64,000 bases of DNA from the NCBI GenBank assembly GCA_012932295.1, contig JAAONU010000016.1:19249530-19313529 (forward strand). Direction: 5' to 3'. Below the pieces are notes generated by a model. The model saw only the letters and a list, made by a program, of their open reading frames with translations. It was not told the origin of the DNA and made no database searches. The first letter of the stretch is position 1. Each line of letters begins with the position of its first letter. The position numbers and the translations under genes are program-made. This document shows positions 54,490 through 64,000 of this stretch, in pieces. The DNA is from Cyclina sinensis. Its lineage: Eukaryota; Mollusca; Bivalvia; Venerida; Veneridae.

Positions 54490-55370
54490 GGCTCACCTGG
54501 AACACGTGCAGGTTTTAGTTTGCTCTCTTTTGTCAGTGGTCTGTCGATCCTGCCTCTATTATCCACGATTAACTTCAAACAAGATCATACTTTAACTTCA
54601 TAGGAATGATCTTTCAAAATTAAATAAAATATTGCAACTGAAAGGAAAAAATTTAGAAATCCTCTTGTCTGGAACCATTAGGCAAAGGGCTTAGATATTT
54701 TGTTATAGTACCATCAATTAGACTTCTACCAAAATCATATAAATCAGCGGTCAGAACTGGCACCGTCTGAGGGGTCATTTTGCATAGACTTTTATATGAG
54801 AATCTCACCAAATCTTAAACAAGGTCTAGAGCTTAAATATTAGCTTTGTAGTATCACCTAGTGGACTTCTACCAAATCATATAAAATATGGAATTCCATG
54901 CAAAATGCTGTTGCCATGGCAACTAAAAGGAAAAACTTAAGAAGTCTTCTCAGAAATTCTTTGCCTGATTTATGTGACTTTACATAAATTTTGAAATTAG
55001 TTTGTGAAAAACATTTCTGCCAGGGGTTGGGCTTATTTTGCCTTGTATGTCTATATGGGAAACTTTAAAAATCTTGCTCTTAGATACTGCCAGTCCAATT
55101 TGAAAATAATTTGGCATAAATGTTCCATGGTGACCCTCCATAAAGATTTTGAAATTTATTGCAATCCCTGTAAAGACATGGCTACAAGGAGGATGACTTA
55201 TTTTGCTTTATATATCTATATAGCATGGGGCAGGGCTTATTATCCTTATGTGTGTTTAGGAAACTTCAAACACCCTCTTAGAAACTGCAGGTCCTATTTG
55301 AAAATAATTTGTTCCTTTATATTAATTGTGAAATTTATTGCTGCATTTTGACTTTATGGGACAACTTTAA
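54490..55370 (+). mobile_element. Decayed relative of the preceding hairpin-ended element
   Basis: It opens GGCTCACCTGGAACACGTGC and carries units with CTCTTGTCTGGAACCATTAG, GACTTCTACCAAAATCATAT and GAACTGGCACCGTCTGAGGG, diverged from the 165-bp array. The 3' end is not found. ORFs here have no recognised product. Confidence 0.5.
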
Positions 55371-56500
55371 AAACCATTTGGTACTCCTGTTATCATTTTA
55401 CATTAAGGCATTGGTTTGTATAAGGCACAGATTGCTTTATGAAAGTTCAGTGCAGTTCCTGTATTTATGCATAAGTAGCATTCTTGCACTGAGACTTTTC
55501 AACTTTTTTAATATCAGACTGATCTGAAGCTAAACTACCTGGGTATAAGTCCAATTCAGTGTGTAGAGGGCAGTGTCTTATTACCTGATCACCTAAGGAT
55601 GTTACTTGTGTCAGGTTTGAAAGATTTTTTTAAAGATAATAAGAAAATAGGGAACTTTCCAGTAGCAAGGACTGTACTTGAACAAGGTATGGTCTTTCAG
55701 GTTAAGTGTAAAGATCAGATTCTTTATCAAGTATTTCAGTGGTGCAGTTTGATTAAGACTGTGAAAAGAAATCACTTTATAGCACAGAAATTGAAAACAT
55801 TCTAGTCAGTTGGTCACAAAAATCTAAGTTGATAAATCACAGAAACAACATCTGATGATATTGGTAAATCACTACATCAGTTGTATATTTCTGTACCATT
55901 TATGACATTAAAATGACAATAAATAAATCCAGGACATATTTTAGCACACTTGCGACTTTTCGGACAACTATTTTTTGTCTTCTGCCTTTTGATTGGTGAT
56001 TCGCACCTGTTGGACAAACTTCGTACACATGGTATATATATATATATATGACTTGTTAGTGAATTCTGTTAAAGAACCAGCAATTACCACATTTTCACAG
56101 ATGCACCAACAAACTGAACAAACAAGATAAGCGACTTGAACTGTTACACATATTTGCAGCAACTTGGTATCTTTCTGAAATCTCTAAAGCTTTTAAATCA
56201 CATCAATGTCCTACTGTCTCTTGATATACATAAACTGTCACAAGAGGAAGTTGATGGGTAAGAGTAAAACTATACTATCTCTCTTGAATTTTATAGGTAC
56301 TTACAATAGTTCTGCACTGACCTCTTGAAATTTAGTGGAACTGAGAAACAAGCAAACAGAAGGAAAATATTTATTTTTCACAACTTACATTTTGATGCGA
56401 GTTAAAAAGTAAGCTCTGACTACATATTCTTCCATCATGTGTGAATTAAACAAAAAAAGGCGTCAATATGTTACATTTTTATTTTGTGAGAAAAATTATG
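55371..56500. other. No gene recognised
   Basis: AT-rich DNA with a TA microsatellite at about 56033-56049. No exon or element end was recognised. Confidence 0.4.
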
Positions 56501-56960
56501 CCCTTATTACTTACAATTCCACAACTGAGTGCAAAAATATGCATTAATCACTTGTAATTCTATTATGGGTGAAAAAAATATGCATTAATCACTTGTTATT
56601 CTATAATGGGTGAAAAAATATGCATTAATCACTTGTAATTCTATTATGGGTGAAAAAATATGCATTAATCACTTGTAATTCTATCAAGGGTGAAAAAATA
56701 TGCATTAATCACTTGTAATTCTATTAGGACTGAAAAATATGCATTAATCACTTACCATTCTTTCATGAGTGAAATATAACTCAATCACTTATTATTCTAT
56801 CATAAAAGAAAAAAAAAAAGGAATGAAACACTTGAAATTCTATAATGTGTGAAAAAAATAGGCATTAATTACTAACCATTCTATCATGGGTGAAAAAAGG
56901 ATTTATCACTTATTATTCTATCATGAATGAAAACATATGCATTTATCACTTTATGCTGAA
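56500..56960 (+). repeat. Tandem array of about 45 bp, roughly 10 units
   Basis: Units read GGGTGAAAAAATATGCATTA then ATCACTTGTAATTCTATTAT. Central units (56530-56740) are almost identical. Flanking ones are shortened or diverged, and one is broken by a 10-A run at 56809. It is a minisatellite with no coding sense. Confidence 0.85.
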
Positions 56961-57651
56961 AATGGAGTAAGATTATGCAATAACAGTCATATTCAACCAA
57001 ATGGATATTAAATGCATGTTTATGTAAAACATATTACCAGGAAAATAAATAAAGAGTATATGGCTTGTGATGACATACATGCAACAGAAAAAAAAACAGA
57101 ACTAAAAAGAACTTTAACAAATCATTTTGTAGTAAGCAAAACAAGTTATTGGTCCTATCAAAGAGGTACATTTAGTTAAAACCTGTTTTAAGTTTACCAT
57201 TTGTTGAAGTTCTATGAATATATCAACTACAAACTGAAATCTTCAGTTGTTCAAACTCATAAAAGTAAATATCATGTAACCTCAGCTCATGTACTAATTT
57301 TGTCTTATGGTCTGCCAATTAATATGGGGTAGTTTTCAAACTTAAGCTGCCTGTCAGTTATTCTTGGCACATTATATTTTGTACAACAATTACTACTTGT
57401 TATTTTAGCAAATACATGTATTCTTTTAAACCTACATGTATAAAGAAATGATATCTGCTTTTTTAATTGTAGCAGAGGTATAATACGGCACTTCTACTCC
57501 CTTGCCTATCAGCTACATGAAATCCACCTATCCCGAGCTGGGTTTGAACTTGGGTACCTTCGATTGTTAGTGGACACTCTACCACGTCGCCATAAAAGCT
57601 AGCTGATAGGCAAGGGAGTAGAAGTGCCGTATTATACCTCTGCTACATACA

Positions 57652-57663
57652 CCCCCTCCTTCT
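57652..57663 (-). other. Polypurine tract of the TRIM-like element
   Basis: AGAAGGAGGGGG on the minus strand lies four bases before the 3' LTR start TGTAGCAG. The bases before it (GAGGACGAATTCTT) resemble the sequence next to the purine tract of Ty3/gypsy elements. Confidence 0.6.
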
Positions 57664-57905
57664 AAGAATTCGTCCTCGAATTCTTGGAGTACTGAATGTC
57701 TGTGGGACTTTCTAAGGGTGCCATCTCACTGAAACTCGTGAGTAATTTACGTTGGGCGCCAAATATAACCCGGAAAAATCCACCTGTCCCGAGCTGGGTT
57801 TGAACTCAAGTACCTTCGATTGTTAAGCGTCCTCGAATTCTTGGAGTACTGAATGTCTGTGGGACTTTCTAAGGGTGCCATCTCACTGAAACTCGTGAGT
57901 TATTT

Positions 57906-57918
57906 ACGTTGGGCGCCA
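57906..57918 (-). other. Primer-binding site for tRNA-Lys
   Basis: TGGCGCCCAACGT directly follows the 5' LTR on the minus strand and matches the complement of 13 bases at the CCA end of animal tRNA-Lys(CUU). A second copy lies at 57749-57761. This site is the main evidence for a reverse-transcribed LTR element rather than a DNA transposon. Confidence 0.75.
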
Positions 57919-58065
57919 AATATAACCCGGAAAAATCCACCTGTCCCGAGCTGGGTTTGAACTCGAGTACCTTTGATTGTTAAGCGGACACTCTACCACG
58001 TCGCCATAAAAGCTAGCTGATAGGCAAGGGAGTAGAAGTGCCGTATTATACCTCTGCTACATAAT

Positions 58066-59045
58066 AAATGTAGTAAAAATCAATAATAGTTCTTACATAG
58101 CCATATCAAGAATACTACACCTGAACCTTGGTCATTGCCTTTGTAATTATTGAAAGAATTCTTTCTGTACTAAGAAAAAGCTAACTCCATACAACAAAAA
58201 TGATAATAAAATGTTACTTTGGTTATTTTGTTTTTGGGAAATAAATGTGTCCAATTTTAAAATCTGAAGCAGTTTCTGAATTACTCAGTGTTTAAGTTCT
58301 TTGGTCAGAAAGTTTTCATATTAAACAATTTTTATGTGTAGCCACATCATAAATCATCTGAGGAGGTGTAGTCAGTAAACTCAGAAAAAGACGATGATAA
58401 TACACCCTTAAAAAACTGACTAATTAACATACTTCAAGTTGATTTTACATTTGCAAGTCAAGTTGCAAAAAGAAAGTACATTTTCTTAATTAATGGAACT
58501 TTTATATTAAGCCAAACAAAAACATGATAAATACATTATGTGATCAATGGAAAACAGTACTAATTAAAATCTTATGGAGTGCCACTGTTACCTTTGCATT
58601 TATATACACTAACTAAATTTTTACTATGAAACAAAATATCATGTGCTAAACCCTAAATGCTTTAAAGAAAAACACATACCATTTTCAGACCCTTAGGAAA
58701 ACTAACACGAAACCAATTCACTAAGCTATATTTGATGAGTGCTGCTTGCAACAATTTTATTACCACAAAATACACTGTAACAAGAGATTTCCTTTGACAT
58801 GTATACATGAAACATTAAACTAGACCATTTCGTTTTATTTCCTATCTATTAATAAATAATAAATACATATGATTCATAAAAAAAAGTTTTCTTAGCATTG
58901 ATATTATAACTTGTCAAAACACAAGTAGATGACTTCAGAACATGTTTTAACTTAAATTAACATGTTTTATAGACATTTAAGATATTTTTTTATATAATTA
59001 TACAAAATATATATAAGCCTTCCAAAGAGAAGTAAGTAAAAAATG
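58066..59045. other. No gene recognised
   Basis: AT-rich DNA without exons or clear repeats; possibly distal RAB28 3' flank. Confidence 0.4.
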
Positions 59046-59117
59046 TTAGATAATTGTTCACTCTCTTTTATCAAATTGACAGACACTTGTCAATGAAAAG
59101 AGTGAACAATTATCTAA
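59046..59117. repeat. 72-base near-perfect hairpin
   Basis: TTAGATAATTGTTCACTCT at 59046-59064 is exactly complementary to AGAGTGAACAATTATCTAA at 59099-59117. Pairing resumes at the tip, with TTGACA facing TTGTCAA. Size and shape are like a microRNA precursor or a tiny MITE. I found no flanking duplication. Confidence 0.7.
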
Positions 59118-59258
59118 GATGAACTATTTTTTCACCATAATTTCCCCCCAGTTCAAGTGTAAAATTGCATACCAGTACTCCATATTCACTGAAATATTCA
59201 GTCTAAAGGCCAAAGAAGAGGGAGGACAAGAAATGATTGTGTTTTTACTGTAATAAAA

Positions 59259-60114
59259 AACAAGGGCGATCAGTGATCACATGTGTAACGCCTGATGATA
59301 GCCAATTAAGCAGTTGTATTGAGAAATGATTGGACAGTTTGTTGGCTAAAATGCTTTTTTTTCATTTAAGGGCCATAACTAAGCCAAAAATCATTCAACC
59401 GAAAAACCTGTTAAAAATATGCAAGTACTTGAGGTACGGATCAATTCTGTAACATTTCATTCAAATTGCTTTAGTAGTATAAGACAAACTTTTACACCAA
59501 ATGTTGTCTTGCTGTGCTGAACGTTAATGCCAAGTTGTTTTGAAGTCCTTCAATGCATTAACAGTTATAGTCTGGACACAAATGTGTGCATATATACAGG
59601 ATTATTATAGAAGTGTGACCCTGATAACTAAAGGTGGGACATGGGTGTTGCATGTGATATGTTTCCTTGATGTGCTGAACACTTGTAATAAGTTATTTTA
59701 AAATTCTTCAGTGCATAAGAGAATTACAGTCGTGCATATATACAGGATCGTGTTACCTTTAAACTATGTGACCTTGCCATTTGAGATAGGGACTTGGATA
59801 TTGCAAGCACAAGTCATCTTGATATGCTGAGTACTTATGCCAAGTTATTTTAAAATCCTTTAATGCTTTAAAGAATACGAATACAGAATACGTGCATGTA
59901 TACAAGATTTGGTTATTTTTAAACTCTAAGTGTGACCTTGATATTTGAGGTAGGGATATTGGTGTTGCACATAACATATCATCTTGATGTGAACACTTGT
60001 GCCATATTATATGAGACAAAGTTAGAGCTTGGACATCAAAAACTGAAGGACAGACACATTGACAGATGGATACACATATGGTTCTATTTTAATATGCCTG
60101 TCTTCGGGGGCATA
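59259..60114 (-). mobile_element. Hairpin-ended element with internal tandem repeats, minus orientation
   Basis: On the minus strand it opens TATGCC-CCCGAAGACA-GGCATA (60114-60093) and closes with GGCG...CGCC (59292-59265) followed by CTTGTT at 59259. Three internal units have GTGACCYTG at 59620, 59768 and 59932 on plus, about 150 to 165 bases apart. It belongs to the same family as 3113-3745. Confidence 0.6.
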
Positions 60115-63100
60115 TTTATTCAAGCAGATGTAATAATGTGAGTCATGCTGTTCTGCTGTATAATATAAGAATTACTTCACACCTCCTAGCATTATAATGA
60201 CCTGCCTGTCAGCCATAGACATTGAAAAGACCTCACCCTTTGACTTCAGTCGCTCAGTTTTTGTAGGCTGCCTGGTTGGTCACTATAATGCTTGTATGCT
60301 GTCAGTAGTATGTACTAATTCTTAAATATGAAATGTTAGCTCCTAAATCACTCTGCCTTGGAAAGGCTGACATACTCAATATCACACACTCAAGCTACAA
60401 TGTATCATATTTTCAAGAATGCAATGATTTTATTATTTTGTCTATTTTACATTATTATCAAATGAATTGTGTTTATACTGGCTTTTCTTTGAAATATTAG
60501 AAAGCTATAAGCAGATCCTGCTGCTTAAAATATATACCAGGAACTAGACAAAATAGACAACAATGGACCAAAAACTAACCGAAATACCAGAAAGTCAACA
60601 AAATACCAGCAACTAAACAAAAACAACACAACAATAAAATTATTTTCAACACTGACAAAAAGTATCGGAACTGACAAAATCTAGTACAACATCCTACAGA
60701 ACAATTTGAGACATTTGTGTAAAAACTTAAGCCAGGTAAACTTCTATTTGATTTTTTTACTATTATTTTAATTTCACTGTTTTCTTTTTTTTTTTCATTT
60801 AGATAAATTACTTTCACACTCTGATTCTATATACTTTTTACCCACTTTTCCAGGGAAGATATAAATTCAACTAATAATCTAAGTCCTAAATTTCTGTTGA
60901 AAGCCTTTTAAGGAAACTATATTTCAGTACCACACCTACGAATTAACTAAATTACATTATGAGATGACAAAATGATTAAGACATTAGTCCAAACACACTT
61001 AAACAAATTTTAACCTATCGGTAAAAATTACTATTTTCATCTTCCAGTCATAACACTTTATTTTTACCTTGTGAATATTTCTACAATGAATCCCAAAATG
61101 TCTTTTTCCTTTTCAAACTTGATGTTTCAAAATGCAGGACCACAAATTAAAAACCCAAGCTAAAGATGATGATGCTAAATATGGTAAGCATTTAACAGTG
61201 TAGAGACATTCATGAAAATTGTTACTTCAGTAGGACATAAAACAGGCATAGATTAAAAAGATTGAACACCATTGTTAAGACCAATCTGGAGTTGACTGAA
61301 CTCTTGGAAACAATACAGAACTTCCTGGCAGCTCATTCAATATTTTTTACTCAGATGTGTACTTGTCCTAATATGTTTCTCAAGTGTATACTGGACAATG
61401 TTTAATAATCTTTTCAAATATACAAGTAAAAAATAAACATAAAATTATGTACATTTTGTATACATGAAGCACATTGAATGAGCAAAATTTTAGCTAAAGC
61501 TTTGAAATATTTTCACAATTATTTGAGAAAATCAAAAGGCTGTACAAAAGTAATATATATATGTAGATTTAATATCAAGCGACATATTACCTACGTGAAC
61601 TATACTAGCATTATTGGTTCAAAACTTATATGCTGAGATTCATTAATACATGTAGGATAAGAAACATAGAAACACTTAGTAAAAAAAAAAACCCTGTGAG
61701 TGCCTATGTGTTCAGTGATTATCTAGGTAACTGTGCATTTAAAACAAACCCATATGCAGACATTTTGAGACCTTATCATTCAAATGCAAAAGCAAATAAG
61801 ACCTTTGTGCAGAGCTATGGTCATAATGTGTAAAACAAGAAAATACACTAGTTTTGTACTTGAATCCTGAAATGAACATACACATATCTATAATACTGAA
61901 CAAAAAGACATGTAATATATTTTGTAATGTTCCAAAGACTTGCATACTATGCCTGTGTTTATCAATTTGGCAGGCAGAGAATCAAAGTATTTGCAACATT
62001 AAAATCTAAAGGACAAGCACTTAAAAATATGTACTAATTTAGTTTTGAAAAAGAAATTTGTTTAAAAATTATCAACAATTATGATTCTCTCTATGAAGCA
62101 CTACTGTCAAACATTTAAGCCCATTTTGAAATATTTAGAGCCCATCTTGGGTGACTTCATCGTCTTACTATGAATCAAGAGAATGCAACTGATCCCTGGT
62201 CAAGCTTATCCTTATATGATATTAGTTGTTGAAAATGATATAAACCCAAGTTCACTCACTCAATTATTTCCATATACAGCACCGCAAGTTTTGGAGAAAA
62301 AAATCACATGAAATGACTATCATATTGTATTTCAATTCAAAGCAGTGTGGACTGAAAACACATGGTGAAGGTTAATCAAGTATTGACTAAATGCAGTTTG
62401 CCAAAATTAATACGTCATATATATATAAGTCATTCAATTAGGCATATATAACATTTCAATAGGGGTGATATGTTAGTCTGTTACAATAAGGGTAATATGT
62501 ATTACAATATTCCTGTTGATTGTAAACAATTACACAATATTTAGATAAAAACATTTGAAGATTTTTTAAGTAACTGGTATCAATTTTATATATACAAACA
62601 ATGAAAAAGCTTTGTTTAACCCAAACACTGGATTTCTGAAATTCAAGCCTGACCCTGTTATAAGGATGAACGTATAATGAATCACACTGAAATACACTGT
62701 TTCAAACAGATGCAAACAGAAGTTTAAAACCTAAACCTATCTAAATTGTAAAGAATTTATAATTTCATTGCCAACAAATTTACACTAACAGTGTAAAAAA
62801 AAATATGAGAAAGTGTCAAAAGTTACTGCAAATGCAAATATTCCACATTTTCTCAATCAATTCCATGAAATAAACACAGTACAATCATGTACATGTTCAA
62901 GCTAGGATCTGAAAGAACTCTTTGTATTTAGAATAACAATAACATCATTAAAAAATGTCAAGATAGTCATTTTAAGTTTTTGTTCTTTATCAGTAATTAC
63001 AAGATAACTTTAAAATAGACAGGCAAATGTAAATCCTACTCAGCACTTGTTGCTTCAAAAACAACAGACTTAACATTTTTATCTGTGAAACAATTATTTT

Positions 63101-63558
63101 CTTTAACAGCACTACCTTTTACAGATTTTCTTGAAGAATTCTAACTATCACACAGAGAATAAAATTCTAGAGAAAGGAAACTATTCCCAATCTACCCTGG
63201 TAATGTCTATCCATGACACATTTCATTCACAGGGCAGTTCACTTTGCCTTGTTAGTCACCGAGTCACCACACCCATTTTACATGTGTTAACTGCTTCAGA
63301 AAGAAGAGAATATCTTTTTGAACATCAAAGTTCTGCTGTAAGAATTCATAACCTTGAACTCCATCAATGTACGTAGAACTGCAAGACTCAAAGTAACTGT
63401 AGAAGTGAAAATTCTGTTCAAGTGTCAGAAATTCACATGACTGCATTCAGTATCATGAACTTTTAACAGAGCTATTGCAAACCACAGAAGTGCTTCAGAA
63501 CAGTAACACAAATTTTTTCAATGTCTAAAATTCACAGATTTGCTGTCATAATTGTCAG
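60115..63558. other. No gene recognised; likely RAB28 3' flank or UTR
   Basis: No exon, tandem array or mobile-element end was recognised. Chance ORFs at 60575-60817 (minus) and 63131-63376 (plus) lack domains. Some of this stretch next to 63558 must be RAB28 3' UTR. Confidence 0.4.
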
Positions 63559-63741
63559 CTATTGCAGAACACAGAAAGTACTTTTTGTCGATGTCTGAGG
63601 TATAGATCGCGCAGCAATCTCCTCTTGTTTTGTATAATTCACTATCTCTGCTTTCACTACCCTATGGTGCTGTTCTACATCTGGCTTTGTTAACTTGATA
63701 CCCAAAATTTCTGCCGCCACTTTTTGAAAACATAATGAAAC
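63559..63741 (-). CDS. RAB28: RAB28 small GTPase, last coding exon
   Basis: RAB28 is a divergent, farnesylated Rab-like GTPase that works with the ciliary transport machinery. After the acceptor ctccag on the minus strand, the exon reads [20 protein letters not shown], then [14 protein letters not shown], and ends in CVLQ before TAG. Human RAB28 has the same block ([15 protein letters not shown] and RVVKADIVNY) and ends CAVQ. The CxxQ end is a prenylation box. These are the last 60 residues; the GTP-binding G motifs are in exons to the right of the window. The exon enters in phase 0. The 3' UTR would extend left, with no certain polyadenylation site seen. Confidence 0.92.
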   Translation of the reverse strand, partial: VSLCFQKVAAEILGIKLTKPDVEQHHRVVKAEIVNYTKQEEIAARSIPQTSTKSTFCVLQ

Positions 63742-64000
63742 CTGGAGTAAAGAAATGTACATATATATGAAATAAATCTGAATTTCACAACATAAATTAC
63801 CTGTTCTTTTGAAAAAGCATTTCTCTTACTGACCTTAAACTGAATTTTACTGGGATTTTTTAATTATTTTTTTTTAATGTCAACACCACTTTTCTTGAGA
63901 CTAGAAAGTAAACATACTGTATTCACTTATAGAGACTAGTGGAGCAGCCTGGAACACCATCAATAAGTATCTCTATATATATCTAATGACATAATTATGC

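Larger units (their letters stand above)
57468..58061 (-). mobile_element. Miniature LTR retrotransposon (TRIM-like) with tRNA-Lys primer site and tRNA-like boxes in its LTRs
   Basis: Read on the minus strand, the unit begins TGTAGCAGAGG (58061) and ends CCTCTGCTACA (57468), flanked by TAAT on both sides. The 5' LTR (58061-57919, 143 bp) is followed at once by TGGCGCCCAACGT (57918-57906), complementary to the 3' end of tRNA-Lys(CUU). After about 90 bases, part of the LTR plus primer site is repeated (57761-57749). A purine tract AGAAGGAGGGGG (57663-57652) precedes the 3' LTR (57647-57468). LTRs share about 130 bp. The 3' LTR ends in an inverted copy of its own first 46 bp. There are no protein genes. 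Confidence 0.78.

Overview
The window is nuclear DNA of an animal, most likely a bivalve mollusc. It is AT-rich and intron-rich, introns follow the GT-AG rule, and the intergenic and intronic DNA is full of bivalve-type repeats. These include elements that open with AGCTCACCTGG or TATGCCCCC and close with a short hairpin plus CTTGTT, tRNA-headed SINEs, MITEs and LTR fragments. I cannot name the species. Most long open frames here are noise; the real coding sequence is in short exons, which I assembled by joining splice sites and checking that the reading phase closes at every junction.

Layout. (1) 1-10957: no exon recognised; repeats (a 146-bp tandem array, a hairpin-ended element, a tRNA-carrying MITE, a 31-base G run, a 58-bp minisatellite). 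(2) 10958-29133, plus strand: 23 exons of DNAAF9 (C20orf194/Shulin), about 808 C-terminal residues up to the stop; the first third of the gene is missing and probably lies to the left. (3) 31336-36416, minus strand: complete DENND10 (FAM45A), 8 exons, 343 to 352 residues depending on the start. It converges with DNAAF9. (4) 36.4-41.4 kb: the DENND10 promoter, a SINE with an exact 13-bp target-site duplication, and a decayed LINE. (5) 41540-44205, plus strand: complete mitoferrin (SLC25A28/37 type), 4 exons, 316 residues, with a short upstream ORF. (6) 44.2-51.3 kb: a long gene-free 3' flank with a tRNA-carrying MITE and four copies of a short palindromic motif. (7) 51.4-55.4 kb: a large hairpin-ended element with two tandem arrays, interrupted by a solo LTR, followed by a decayed relative. 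(8) 56.5-63.5 kb: a tandem array, a miniature LTR element (TRIM-like, with tRNA-Lys primer site and polypurine tract), a reverse-oriented hairpin-ended element and a near-perfect hairpin. (9) 63559-63741, minus strand: last coding exon of RAB28 with its CVLQ prenylation tail; the rest of RAB28 lies to the right.

The four genes do not form an operon. DNAAF9 (outer dynein arm preassembly) and RAB28 (ciliary GTPase) both have ciliary roles, DENND10 is an endosomal trafficking protein and mitoferrin imports iron into mitochondria. Their proximity may be chance. The most unusual DNA is in the mobile elements: the miniature LTR element with tRNA-like Pol III boxes in its LTRs, the MITE family that carries a tRNA-like sequence, and the hairpin-ended elements with internal tandem arrays.
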